In this document: positions 41,718 to 49,661 of the stretch, one piece after another
Position numbering within the stretch: the stretch's first letter is position 1
Layout of the letters: every line of letters starts with the position of its first letter
Assembly (NCBI RefSeq): GCF_016722965.1
Contig: NZ_JAEQNB010000001.1
Span: forward strand, 847,929-911,928
Direction of reading: 5' to 3'
DNA: 64,000 bases
Source of the DNA: Tumebacillus amylolyticus
GTDB taxonomy: Bacteria > Bacillota > Bacilli > Tumebacillales > Tumebacillaceae
Made by a program: the position numbers and the translations under genes
The notes under the pieces: model-generated
Told to the model about the DNA's origin: nothing
Seen by the model: the letters and a program-made list of their open reading frames with translations, nothing else
Database searches by the model: none

Positions 41718-42977
41718 GTGAGCTTCAAGAATCGCAACTTCGTTTGGATCTTTCTAGCGGGCTTCGTTTCGGCCTTGGGCGACACGTTCTATTTTTTGAC
41801 CCTGTCCTGGTTGGTGGTCGACCGGTTTCACTCGGGAACGCTGATGGGAACCATTATGCTGATCGTGGGCACCATTCGCTTTCTCTTCGGGATGCTTGGG
41901 GGAGGCATCGTGGATCTTATTGGACCCAAGCGGGTGCTGATTCTCTCCAACGTGTTTCGGGCCGGCGTGATGGCCGCGATGTTTGCGGCGCTGACGATCG
42001 GGGAAGTCGAGGTCTGGTATCTGCTGGTGCTGGGCGTGCTGTTTGGATTCGTCGACTCGCTCTACTGGCCGGCGTCCAGCGCGTTGCAGCAACGGGTGCT
42101 CCTGACGTTCGGCGAGTTGAATCAGGCGAACAGCATGCTGTATACGATTTCGCGGTTGCTGACTCTGTTCGGTCCGGCGCTGGGTGCCTACCTGTTGCTG
42201 GTGGCTTCCTACTCCACGATCATGCTGGTGATCGGCGCGGCGTTTCTCGGATCGGCGTTGCTCATTTCCTTCATTACGGTGCGGGAGGATCAGCCCGAGC
42301 CCACGCCCCGGCCGCAGAGCAAGTCCGCCGATAATCCTTTGAAAACGCTTCGCTCCAACCTGCGCGAGGGATACGGGTTTCTGCTGACGAACCGCGTGTT
42401 GCTCACGATGGTGCTGACGATTTTCTTTGCGAACATCGGGGCCAACGGCGTGATGGTGCTGTTTCCCTTTCTCGTCAACGATCTCGGCTGGGGAGGTAAC
42501 GGTCTGGGGATCTTGCAGGTTTCGACGGCGGCGGGTTCGATTCTTTGCGGGTTCGTTTTCTCCGTGCGTCCCTTCAAGACCGCTTCGATCTACATCCCGA
42601 TGATCGGATTCTTCGGGCAAGGCGCCATGCTGGTGGTGATCGCGCTCCAGCATCATCTCGGCGGCGTGTCGGCGTCGCTTTTCGTGCAAGGGATGTTCAC
42701 GGCGCTGATCGGTGTCATGATCCCGACGATCGTTCAAACGTTGGTGCCCAAGCACATGATGGGACAAGTCGGCGGGATCATGATGACGATTTCGATGGCG
42801 AGCACGCCTTTTTCCCAATTCTTGTTTGGGACGTTGACCGACTCGTTTGGTTCCCAGTCCATGTTTTGGATCGCCGGGTGTTTGGAAGTGGCGACGGCGA
42901 TGGCGGCGATCCTGTTTTTGAAAAAGTTGAGAATCCCGTATTCGTTGCAAGTCAGTTCTGAAGGAGTGTCACAATGA
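41718..42977 (+). CDS. MFS transporter, probable exporter of the RiPP product
   Basis: The GTG at 41718 has GGAG nine bases upstream and gives 419 residues; a TTG at 41691 and ATG at 41703 are alternatives. The protein has 12 hydrophobic segments. The N-terminus resembles MFS_3-type efflux proteins (FKNRNFVWIFLAGFVSALGDTFYFLTLSWLVVD), with the between-helix motif GGGIVDLIGPKRVLI after helix 2. A cytoplasmic loop near residue 195-215 separates the halves. It overlaps the flavoprotein gene by four bases (ATGA), so it belongs to the same operon and most likely exports or confers immunity to the modified peptide. Family is clear; substrate is inferred from context. Confidence 0.88.
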   Translation: MSFKNRNFVWIFLAGFVSALGDTFYFLTLSWLVVDRFHSGTLMGTIMLIVGTIRFLFGMLGGGIVDLIGPKRVLILSNVFRAGVMAAMFAALTIGEVEVWYLLVLGVLFGFVDSLYWPASSALQQRVLLTFGELNQANSMLYTISRLLTLFGPALGAYLLLVASYSTIMLVIGAAFLGSALLISFITVREDQPEPTPRPQSKSADNPLKTLRSNLREGYGFLLTNRVLLTMVLTIFFANIGANGVMVLFPFLVNDLGWGGNGLGILQVSTAAGSILCGFVFSVRPFKTASIYIPMIGFFGQGAMLVVIALQHHLGGVSASLFVQGMFTALIGVMIPTIVQTLVPKHMMGQVGGIMMTISMASTPFSQFLFGTLTDSFGSQSMFWIAGCLEVATAMAAILFLKKLRIPYSLQVSSEGVSQ

Positions 42978-43540
42978 AGCTGTTGATTGGAGTCACCGGG
43001 TCTTCCGGCGTGATGGAAATTCCGCTGTACCTGCGGGTCTTCCGCGAGAAGCTGAATGCGCAGATCAAACTCGTTGTCTCGCCCAGCGTGAAAAATTTCG
43101 TCAATCCGAACTTTCTCGCCAAGTATGTAAACGGAGAACTCTACGAAGACATGCACGTTGGACACGGCGACATCATCACGCCGCACTCCGATCTGTCAAA
43201 CTGGGCGGATCTCTACATCGTCTTGCCCTGCACGGCGAACACGTTGTCAAAAGCCGCCGCAGGGGCGGCCAGTGACCTGATCTCCATGCTGATTCTCGTC
43301 TACCGGAAGCCGGTCGTCTTTTTCCCGAACATGAGCCCTTGGATGTGGGAGAAAGCCTCGACGCAACGCAATGTCAAAACGCTGCTCGAAGACGGGCACC
43401 GAGTGGTGCAACCCAGCGGCAACGGGTGGATCACGGCGACAGGGATTCCGCAAGAGAGCGGCCATATGCCGCCGCCGCAAGCCACGGCTGAGTATCTCCT
43501 GAAATATTTTGAGGCTCTGCAAGCCCGGGAGAATTCGTAG
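42974..43540 (+). CDS. HFCD-family flavoprotein, LanD/EpiD-like peptidyl-cysteine decarboxylase
   Basis: The 188-residue protein has the homo-oligomeric flavin-containing Cys decarboxylase fold. It shows LLIGVTGSSGVMEIPLYL at the N-terminus, His71 in PHSDLSNWADLYIVL (the catalytic His position), PCTANTLSKAAAGAASDL at 85-102 (the P-A-S-A-N-T motif) and PNMSPWMW at 118-125 (the P-x-M-N-x-x-M-W motif with Asn replaced by Ser). LanD enzymes oxidatively decarboxylate a C-terminal Cys of a peptide to an aminoenethiol. The peptide encoded next ends in Cys, so this reaction fits. Coenzyme A or phenylacrylate decarboxylase activity is a less likely alternative. Confidence 0.85.
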   Translation: MKLLIGVTGSSGVMEIPLYLRVFREKLNAQIKLVVSPSVKNFVNPNFLAKYVNGELYEDMHVGHGDIITPHSDLSNWADLYIVLPCTANTLSKAAAGAASDLISMLILVYRKPVVFFPNMSPWMWEKASTQRNVKTLLEDGHRVVQPSGNGWITATGIPQESGHMPPPQATAEYLLKYFEALQARENS

Positions 43541-43571
43541 TAGAAACGAAAGATGAAAGGAGGTGAGCCCA

Positions 43572-43685
43572 ATGGAAAAAATGATCGATCTCGCTCCGAC
43601 GCTTGATGTGTTGGACGGCAACCTCGATGATCTCTTGAGCCTTTCGGATGTGGATAACGAAAACGGCAACTGCCACATTTGCTAA
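43572..43685 (+). CDS. RiPP precursor peptide, 37 residues, C-terminal Cys
   Basis: The gene starts with ATG six bases after a near-perfect AGGAGGTGA. The peptide is acidic and leader-like in its first 30 residues (MEKMIDLAPTLDVLDGNLDD, then LLSLSDVDNENG) and ends NCHIC. The two Cys, one His and one Asn are all in the last five residues. It lies between the flavin decarboxylase and the radical SAM gene, the usual place for a precursor. There is no GG cleavage site; the leader resembles acidic helical leaders recognised by PqqD-like domains. The small, Cys-ended core is the natural substrate of both flanking enzymes. Confidence 0.85.
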   Translation: MEKMIDLAPTLDVLDGNLDDLLSLSDVDNENGNCHIC

Positions 43686-43749
43686 TCGTGGACGGAGGGG
43701 AATATCCCCTCCCTGTTTTCTCACCATGCCCGGTGGAGGAGGGGAATCA

Positions 43750-45132
43750 ATGGAACCGTTTATCAAGTTGGAGCAAGAGGAGAAGCAGTTGGTCACCAAC
43801 CGGTACAAAGCTTCGCGTTTCAATATGCTGGCCACGGAGGATGACGGCAGCCTGTATCTCTCGAATACGATGACGGGCTCGTTTATCGCTGTTCCGGCTG
43901 AGACCGTCCCCGAAGTGAAATCGCTTTTGCGACTCGGATATGAAGGTGAAGCGGAGGGGCTGGTCCAACAGTTGGTCGACCGTGGTTTTATGGTCAAAGA
44001 AGAAGTCAATGAGTTGTTCCGCGCCCGGATGCTGCACGAAATCGTCGGCCGTCGCTCGGACACGTTGCAATTGATTTTCTTGACCTCGGAGCAGTGCAAT
44101 TTCCGCTGTGTGTATTGCTATGAGAAGTTTGAAAAAGGCAATATGCAACCGGAAGTTCGGGAGGCTGTGAAAAAGTATGTGCAAAAGCAAGCACGTTTCT
44201 TGAACTCCTTGAACATTCATTGGTTTGGCGGCGAACCATTGCTGGCTTTGGACACCATCGAAGATTTGTCCCAGGAATTCTTGCGGATCTGCGGGGAGCA
44301 GGGCATTCGCTACCACTCTGCGATGACCACGAACGGGTACTTGTTGACACCGGACGTCGCGACCCGCGTGCTGGACTTGGGTGTGAAGACCTTCCAGATC
44401 ACGCTCGACAGCGATGCCGAGCAGCATGACAAACACCGGCACTTGGCCGGCGGGCAACCGACTTTCCAGAAGATCTGGAACAACCTGCTGGAGTTGAAAA
44501 AACTGGATCGGCAGTTCTTGTGCCGGATCCGCGTCAATTTCGACCAAGCGAATTTGCCGAACATCCCGAATTTTATTGAGACGCTCAGTGAACATTTTGG
44601 GAAGGACCCGCGCTTTTCGGTGAATTTTTTCCCGATTGGCCAGTGGGGCGGCCCCAATGACGATGAACTTCCGGTACTGTCGGAAAAACAAGCGTTTACA
44701 CAAGCCCTCAGTCTGTGCGAAACGGCGATGGACAAAGACTTGAACAACGCGCTGGAAAACCGCTTGAAACCGGGTGGCTACGTCTGCTACGCGGCGCGTT
44801 CAAACTCTTTTGTCATCGGTTCCGACGGGATTCTCTATAAATGCACCGTTGCGCTCTACAACGAGAAAAACATCGTCGGCAAACTGCAACCGGACGGCAC
44901 CATGAAGCTGAACAAAGACAACCTCGCGCTCTGGATCATGAACGACGAATCGGAGGACACCGGTTGCAAAACCTGCTTCTTCCGCCCCGCTTGTCAAGGG
45001 GCCTCGTGTCCGTTGGTTCGGATTGAGTCGGGCAAGGCCCCGTGTCCCCCGGAGAAGAAGAACATCCAGAAGGTGATCCGCATCGTGGGGAGAGAGATGA
45101 AGAAAAGGTATTTGGCGACGAACAGGTCATGA
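43750..45132 (+). CDS. Radical SAM/SPASM peptide maturase
   Basis: The ATG at 43750 follows GGAGGAGGGG and gives 460 residues. Residues 20-100 look like a PqqD-like recognition domain (NMLATEDDGSLYLSNTMTGSF to LVQQLVDRGFMVKEE). The radical SAM core has Cys116, Cys120 and Cys123 in TSEQCNFRCVYCYEKF, then HWFGGEPLLALD and MTTNGYLLTPD. The SPASM region carries many Cys: GYVCYAARSNSFVIGSDGILYKCTV, then GCKTCFFRPACQGASCP, enough for two auxiliary 4Fe-4S clusters. Such enzymes make thioether, C-C or other crosslinks in RiPP precursors. It is the last gene of the operon and is followed by a terminator. Confidence 0.92.
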   Translation: MEPFIKLEQEEKQLVTNRYKASRFNMLATEDDGSLYLSNTMTGSFIAVPAETVPEVKSLLRLGYEGEAEGLVQQLVDRGFMVKEEVNELFRARMLHEIVGRRSDTLQLIFLTSEQCNFRCVYCYEKFEKGNMQPEVREAVKKYVQKQARFLNSLNIHWFGGEPLLALDTIEDLSQEFLRICGEQGIRYHSAMTTNGYLLTPDVATRVLDLGVKTFQITLDSDAEQHDKHRHLAGGQPTFQKIWNNLLELKKLDRQFLCRIRVNFDQANLPNIPNFIETLSEHFGKDPRFSVNFFPIGQWGGPNDDELPVLSEKQAFTQALSLCETAMDKDLNNALENRLKPGGYVCYAARSNSFVIGSDGILYKCTVALYNEKNIVGKLQPDGTMKLNKDNLALWIMNDESEDTGCKTCFFRPACQGASCPLVRIESGKAPCPPEKKNIQKVIRIVGREMKKRYLATNRS

Positions 45133-45173
45133 AAAAAGGACGGTGCCGGAAGGGTCGGCACCGTCCTTTTTTG
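45132..45173 (+). terminator. Terminator of the RiPP operon
   Basis: AAAAAAGGACGGTGCCG pairs with CGGCACCGTCCTTTTTT around GAAGGGT. Confidence 0.92.
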
Positions 45174-45199
45174 TGCGCGGGACGTTTTTCGCCTAAAAT
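45171..45199 (+). promoter_or_regulatory. Promoter of the DUF695-RraB gene
   Basis: TTGTGC at 45171-45176 and TAAAAT at 45194-45199 are 17 bases apart, with GGAGGCAAC and an ATG 31 bases later. Confidence 0.6.
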
Positions 45200-45229
45200 G
45201 GTGTCATACGAACAGCAAGGAGGCAACAC

Positions 45230-45970
45230 ATGTCCAATCAATGGGAAGTCTATCTCACCCGCTTTGACGACCACGTGGCGTCGGTGAGGGTCAATATGGC
45301 ACATACCAATCCGGAATTCCGTCCGGACTTTCTCAATACGCTGCTCTACGTCTGGGTCAAACTGCAAACTCCGACGGCGGACGGGTTGACGACGGACGAG
45401 GAGGCACAGCGCCTCTATCAGATCGAAGACCGCCTCGACGAGTTTCTCGGTGCGGAGTATGGCGCGGTTCCGGTGGGGATGGTGACGACCGAGGGACGGA
45501 GGGAGTTTTACTTCTATGCGGAGTCGGGCGATCACTTGCATGAGGAGTTGGAGCCGGTCTTGGCTGAATTCCCGGACTATGCGTTCCAATTCGGGGACAA
45601 GTCGGACCCGGAATGGCAACACTATTTCGGCTATCTCTTCCCCTCGCCGACAGAATTGCAGTGGATGCAAGACCTCAAAACCGTCACCCAATTGGAAGAA
45701 CACGGAGACCCGCTCACTCCGCGACCTGTGCAACATTGGTTCTACTTCCGCACGGCAGAGTCCCGCGACCACGTCAAAGCCCTCCTCATCGTGGAAGGTT
45801 TCGAAGTCGACCACGAACCAGATGTCGAAAACGCTTTCGGTCTCGTTCTCCTGCGCACAGATGCCGTCGACCTCGACTCTATCCACAGAGTCACCGCGCC
45901 GCTGACCCGACTCGCGATGGAGCATGACGGCCAATACGACGGTTGGGAGACGATGGTGATCCAAAAGTAG
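45230..45970 (+). CDS. DUF695 and RraB-like two-domain protein
   Basis: The 246-residue protein has two parts. Residues 1-135 match DUF695 (WEVYLTRFDDHVASVRVNMAH, VVTTEGRREFYFYAESGD). Residues 150-245 match the RraB ferredoxin-like fold (DLKTVTQLEEHGDPLTPRPVQHWFYFRTAESRDHVKALLIVEGFEVD, then LTRLAMEHDGQYDGWET). RraB of E. coli inhibits RNase E, but this combined form is common in bacteria without that enzyme, so its real role is unknown. It has no signal peptide. It has a clear ribosome site and its own promoter. Confidence 0.82.
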   Translation: MSNQWEVYLTRFDDHVASVRVNMAHTNPEFRPDFLNTLLYVWVKLQTPTADGLTTDEEAQRLYQIEDRLDEFLGAEYGAVPVGMVTTEGRREFYFYAESGDHLHEELEPVLAEFPDYAFQFGDKSDPEWQHYFGYLFPSPTELQWMQDLKTVTQLEEHGDPLTPRPVQHWFYFRTAESRDHVKALLIVEGFEVDHEPDVENAFGLVLLRTDAVDLDSIHRVTAPLTRLAMEHDGQYDGWETMVIQK

Positions 45971-46025
45971 CCGACTTTCCAGTATAATAGAGGGCGTCTT
46001 CATCATCGATTCGGGAGGAACCTCT

Positions 46026-46673
46026 GTGAAAGCCCGTCGCTTTTTTACGTACTTTATGATCTTTCTCGCGTCAACGTGGACGCTGCATACGATTACGAAC
46101 AACTTGATCGTAGATCCGCATCTGGACAAGTTCCTCGTGCATAAGTCGCTTGGCGAGGCGTTCAACCAATCGCTGTGGCTCGTGTTTTTACGTGTTCACA
46201 TCGTCACCGCGTGCCTCGTTCTCGTCACCGGCCTGCTCGGTTTTTCCGGTCGGATCTTGAAAAATAACCGTCGCTTCCATCGTCGCAATGGACAAGTCTA
46301 CATGGTCTCGGTTCTGCTGAGTGCTCTGACGTCGATCTATCTGATCAAGGATGCAACCGGTGGCGTCATTTCGAGCCTCTCGTTCTCCTTGCTCGAAGTC
46401 GTCTGGCTCTTCGCGACGTGGCAAGCCTATCGCACGATTCGCCGCAAAGACCTCGTCGGGCACCGTGCGTGGATGATTCGCAGTTTCGCGCTGGCATTTT
46501 CCAATACGACGATCCACCTCTACACGCTGCTCATGAACTCCGTGTTCGGCATCGACTACACGCTCGCCTACACCATCGCCGTCTGGGCGAGTTGGACAAT
46601 CAACACGTGCATTGGGGAACTCGTCGTGCGCAACCCCAACCTGTTTCAGCAAAAAGCGGGTGTGCCCGCATGA
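46026..46673 (+). CDS. DUF2306 membrane protein
   Basis: The GTG at 46026 with GGGAGG seven to eight bases upstream gives 215 residues. It has about six hydrophobic segments. The DUF2306 pieces are visible: NRRFHRRNGQVYMVSVLLSALTSIYLIKDATGG near residues 81-113 and RRKDLVGHRAWMIRSFALAFSNTTIHLY near 138-165. The His/Arg pairs in HRRNGQ and GHRAWMIRS may bind heme or a lipid. A TATAAT box lies at 45983-45988. It overlaps the DUF72 gene by four bases. Function unknown. Confidence 0.85.
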   Translation: MKARRFFTYFMIFLASTWTLHTITNNLIVDPHLDKFLVHKSLGEAFNQSLWLVFLRVHIVTACLVLVTGLLGFSGRILKNNRRFHRRNGQVYMVSVLLSALTSIYLIKDATGGVISSLSFSLLEVVWLFATWQAYRTIRRKDLVGHRAWMIRSFALAFSNTTIHLYTLLMNSVFGIDYTLAYTIAVWASWTINTCIGELVVRNPNLFQQKAGVPA

Positions 46674-47497
46674 TTCGCCTCGGCCTCACGGGGTGGAACG
46701 GGCACCGCGGGTTGGACGGTCTGCAAGGATACTCCGCGCAGTTTTCCATCGTGGAAGTGGACTCTTCGTTCTACGCCATGCAACCCGCCCGCAATTATGA
46801 AAAATGGGCTCGCAACACCCCCGACGATTTCGGATTCGTCGTGAAAGCCTACCAAGGCATGACCGGACACCAACGCGGAGACGTGCCGTTCGCCAGCAAA
46901 CGCGAGATGTTCGCGGCGTTTCTGAACTCGATCCAACCGGTACGAGATGCGGGCAAGCTCAAAATGGTGCTGTTCCAATACCCGCCGTGGTTCGACTGCA
47001 CTCGCCCGCACGTCGACGTCCTGCGCTACACCAAGGAAAAAATGGGCGACCTCCCGCTCGCCCTCGAATTCCGCCACCAGTCGTGGTTTTCGCCTGAGAT
47101 GCAGGAGCGGACGCTCTCGTTCATGAAGCAAGAAGGCTGGATTCACAGCATCGTCGACGAGCCGCAAGTCAATCCGGGGTCTGTGCCGATCGTCTTGCAA
47201 CCGACAGACCCGCAGTTGACGTTGATTCGCTTTCACGGACGCAACCGTGAAGCATGGCTTGAACCCAGCGGCGAGAACTGGCGGGAGCGGCGCTATCTCT
47301 ACCGCTACAACGAGGAAGAGCTGACCTCCTGGGCACAACGAATCCACGAGTTGCAGCAGAGTACGTCCGAAGTCTGCATCATCTTCAACAACAATTCCGG
47401 CGGCGATGCCGTGCCCAACGCCAAACAACTCGCCGAGATGCTCGGCGTCAAGTACAAAGGCGAGCCTCCGGGGCAGATCAGCTTTTTCGATCTCTAA
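46670..47497 (+). CDS. DUF72 (YecE-like) TIM-barrel protein
   Basis: The ATG at 46670 overlaps the upstream stop and gives 275 residues. DUF72 landmarks are IRLGLTGWNGHRGLDGLQ at the start, FSIVEVDSSFYAMQPARNYEKWARNTPDDFGFVVKAYQGMTGH, LKMVLFQYPPWF, LALEFRHQSWF, LTLIRFHGRN and CIIFNNNSGGDAVPNAKQLAEML. The fold resembles xylose-isomerase-type barrels and endonuclease IV, and the conserved Glu, His and Asp/Asn residues suggest metal or phosphate binding. No activity is established. It is coupled to the DUF2306 gene. Confidence 0.88.
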   Translation: MIRLGLTGWNGHRGLDGLQGYSAQFSIVEVDSSFYAMQPARNYEKWARNTPDDFGFVVKAYQGMTGHQRGDVPFASKREMFAAFLNSIQPVRDAGKLKMVLFQYPPWFDCTRPHVDVLRYTKEKMGDLPLALEFRHQSWFSPEMQERTLSFMKQEGWIHSIVDEPQVNPGSVPIVLQPTDPQLTLIRFHGRNREAWLEPSGENWRERRYLYRYNEEELTSWAQRIHELQQSTSEVCIIFNNNSGGDAVPNAKQLAEMLGVKYKGEPPGQISFFDL

Positions 47498-47504
47498 AAA
47501 TACT

Positions 47505-47532
47505 TTTTGGGATTGATAGAAATGGATATAAT
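47505..47532 (+). promoter_or_regulatory. Promoter of the ATPase-HNH pair
   Basis: A perfect TATAAT at 47527-47532 with a poor -35 (TTTTGG at 47505-47510) 16 bases upstream lies in the 67-base gap after the DUF72 gene. Confidence 0.5.
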
Positions 47533-47564
47533 GGAAACAACACATCCTCACTAGGAGTGCTTCC

Positions 47565-48911
47565 ATGCAAATAAGAGCGATTCAAATACAGAACTTCAAA
47601 GGCTATGAGCAAAAGGAGTTCGCCTTCGACCCCAATTTCACATTGATCATCGGAGACAACGGAACCGGAAAAACCACGATCTTAGAAGCGATTAGCGTCG
47701 GGATCGGGGGTTTTTTGGCTGGGCTTGAAGGAGTAGAAACCCGAAATATCAACAAAGACGAAGTTCGACTGGGATGGGATAAGCCCGGCGATGCGACGGT
47801 GACGAGAGAGAAGCACTTTCCTGTCTCGATCTCTTGCGTGGGCGTCGTGGCGGATGAATTGTGCGAATGGACTCGTGAATTGCGCAGTTCAGGCGGACGT
47901 ACAACCCGTGGAGAAGCGAGATCGATCATTGCCCAAGCGCAACAGATGCAAGAGCGGATCATCAAACATCGCGACCACGAAGTCGTGCTTCCCATGTTCT
48001 CCTACCAAGGGGCCGGGCGTCTGTTCTCGCAGAAACGCAACATGTGGGTCAACCCGTTTACCGCAGACGACCTCTCGCGTTTTCTCGGATATACGCATTG
48101 CTTAGATGCCGAGTCTGACATCAAGATGTTCGTCAGTTGGTTGCGTCGCATGACGATGATTCAGTTGCAAAAACGCAAACACATCGGCGAATTGGATGCC
48201 GTTCTCGGAGCGGTTACCGGGTGTATGCGCGGTCTGATGAACGAGGAAGTCAACGTCTACTTCGACTTCGAAGAGGAAGAAGTCGTGGTGGAGAACGGGG
48301 AGGTCGTGATTCCTTTGCGGATGATGAGTTCGGGGTATCGGACGATCATCGGCATGGTCGCTGATCTTGCCTATCGTGCTGCGATCCTCAATCCGCAACT
48401 GCGTGAGCGTGCCGTCCTTGAAACCCCCGGCATCGTGCTCATCGACGAACTTGACTTGCATCTTCACCCCAAGTGGCAATGGGTCATCATTGAGAACTTG
48501 AAAAAAACGTTCCCGAACATCCAATTCATCGCCACCACACATGCCCCCATCATCATCTCTTCTTGCAAGGACGGTTTCATCATCAACTTGGAGGATGGAG
48601 TACACGACGAGGATTCCATGACTCAACCGTCGAGCTACGGCTGGTTGATCGAGGACATTCTGAAAAAAGTGATGGGAACGCAAATCCGTGAACCGCACAT
48701 TCAAAAGCAAATCCAGCAATTAGAGGTCCTTTATTCGAAGAAAATGGAAGGATCATTGACGGCAGAGGAGCTCGTGGAGATGGAGCGGTTGATGGAACAC
48801 TTGGTCGAGCAATTGCCGGAGAGCGACCCTGCTGTCACGCTGGCGGAGTTGGCGGCCATTGAACTTCAGATGGAGAAGGGTTCCGATGAGACTAGTAACG
48901 AGAACAGCTAA
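47565..48911 (+). CDS. AAA ATPase of an OLD/SMC-like type, Septu PtuA-like
   Basis: The 448-residue protein is an ABC-type ATPase. It has IQIQNFKGYEQKEFAF then LIIGDNGTGKTTILEAIS (Walker A at about residues 28-37), PMFSYQGAGRLFSQKR, signature-like MMSSGYRTIIGMVADLAYRAAILNP, Walker B GIVLIDELDLHLHPKWQ and the switch IATTHAPIIISS. The C-terminal 90 residues are helical and acidic. It overlaps by 26 bases an HNH-nuclease gene. ATPase plus HNH is the composition of Septu anti-phage defence (PtuA and PtuB); the same pair also serves in some retrons, but no reverse transcriptase or msr/msd RNA is visible here. Defence role is inferred from architecture. Confidence 0.8.
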   Translation: MQIRAIQIQNFKGYEQKEFAFDPNFTLIIGDNGTGKTTILEAISVGIGGFLAGLEGVETRNINKDEVRLGWDKPGDATVTREKHFPVSISCVGVVADELCEWTRELRSSGGRTTRGEARSIIAQAQQMQERIIKHRDHEVVLPMFSYQGAGRLFSQKRNMWVNPFTADDLSRFLGYTHCLDAESDIKMFVSWLRRMTMIQLQKRKHIGELDAVLGAVTGCMRGLMNEEVNVYFDFEEEEVVVENGEVVIPLRMMSSGYRTIIGMVADLAYRAAILNPQLRERAVLETPGIVLIDELDLHLHPKWQWVIIENLKKTFPNIQFIATTHAPIIISSCKDGFIINLEDGVHDEDSMTQPSSYGWLIEDILKKVMGTQIREPHIQKQIQQLEVLYSKKMEGSLTAEELVEMERLMEHLVEQLPESDPAVTLAELAAIELQMEKGSDETSNENS

Positions 48912-49557
48912 ACCGGGTAGTTTGGAAACCAATGCTGCCGCTTGGACCAAGGAACTCATGGATCTCCTTCAAAAGGGAACCGCTTTCGATGACATACCGA
49001 AATCTCTCCTGAATCGGTATCGCAAGACCGATGTTCAGGTCTCGTTACGCTCGATGTATCAGAGAAAATGTTGCTACTGCGAGAACCTGATAGGGATTAG
49101 CGACTACGAACACATCGACCACTTAAAGCCGAAGTCGTTACGTCAATTTCATCAGTTGACGTTCGAATGGTCGAACTTGCATTGGTCATGCCAGCGGTGT
49201 AACCAGAAGAAAGGTAACAAATGGGATGACGTGAACCCCATACTGGACCCCACCGTAGATGATCCCGAGGAACATCTGGAATTTGATATAACAACCTGCA
49301 AGATTAGACCGAAGAACGGTTCCTTACGAGGTCGGACTACCATCGAACACACCAATCTGAACCGCGAGTCGCTTGTCGATGCTCGTATCAAGGTTCGAGA
49401 TAAGTTGCGTAACATCATTCTTCGATATAAAAAGGCCCAATCCGCTGAGGCTAAGGAAATGTGTGAAGAAGACTTGCTACCCTATCTTCAACAGAGCGAA
49501 ACGATCAGTTACACGCTTTTGGTTCGCCAGATCTTACGACAATACGGACTTCTCTAG
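48886..49557 (+). CDS. HNH endonuclease, PtuB-like
   Basis: The ATG at 48886 with AGAAGGG five bases upstream gives 223 residues. It carries an HNH/zinc domain: QRKCCYCENLIG (Cys62, Cys65), EHIDHLKPKSLRQFHQLTFEWSNLHWSCQRCNQKKGNKW with His77, His80 and a second Cys pair, then DPTVDDPEEHLEF and the helical tail. This is the pattern of the retron/Septu HNH family (TIGR02646-like). It would cleave DNA or RNA when the partner ATPase senses infection. The gene ends at a terminator, closing a two-gene unit. Confidence 0.82.
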   Translation: MRLVTRTAKPGSLETNAAAWTKELMDLLQKGTAFDDIPKSLLNRYRKTDVQVSLRSMYQRKCCYCENLIGISDYEHIDHLKPKSLRQFHQLTFEWSNLHWSCQRCNQKKGNKWDDVNPILDPTVDDPEEHLEFDITTCKIRPKNGSLRGRTTIEHTNLNRESLVDARIKVRDKLRNIILRYKKAQSAEAKEMCEEDLLPYLQQSETISYTLLVRQILRQYGLL

Positions 49558-49588
49558 GACATGCCCTACACCCGGCATGTCCTTTTTT
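49557..49588 (+). terminator. Terminator of the ATPase-HNH pair
   Basis: GGACATGCC pairs with GGCATGTCC around CTACACCC, followed by T6. Confidence 0.88.
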
Positions 49589-49616
49589 CTAAATTTTACA
49601 ACTTATCGGAAGTCTC

Positions 49617-49646
49617 TTGCACACGGACAATTCCTCGTGCTACACT
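49617..49646 (+). promoter_or_regulatory. Promoter of the riboswitch-controlled MFS gene
   Basis: TTGCAC at 49617-49622 and TACACT at 49641-49646 are 18 bases apart, upstream of a 200-base leader. Confidence 0.65.
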
Positions 49647-49661
49647 AAACCTACAAATCTT

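Noticed and set aside
43641-43749. A longer start for the radical SAM protein, reading from 43648
   Set aside because: It would overlap the precursor gene out of frame, and the ATG at 43750 has an excellent ribosome site.
47565-49557. A retron, since ATPase and HNH proteins can be retron effectors
   Set aside because: No reverse transcriptase gene and no inverted-repeat RNA locus lie on either side.
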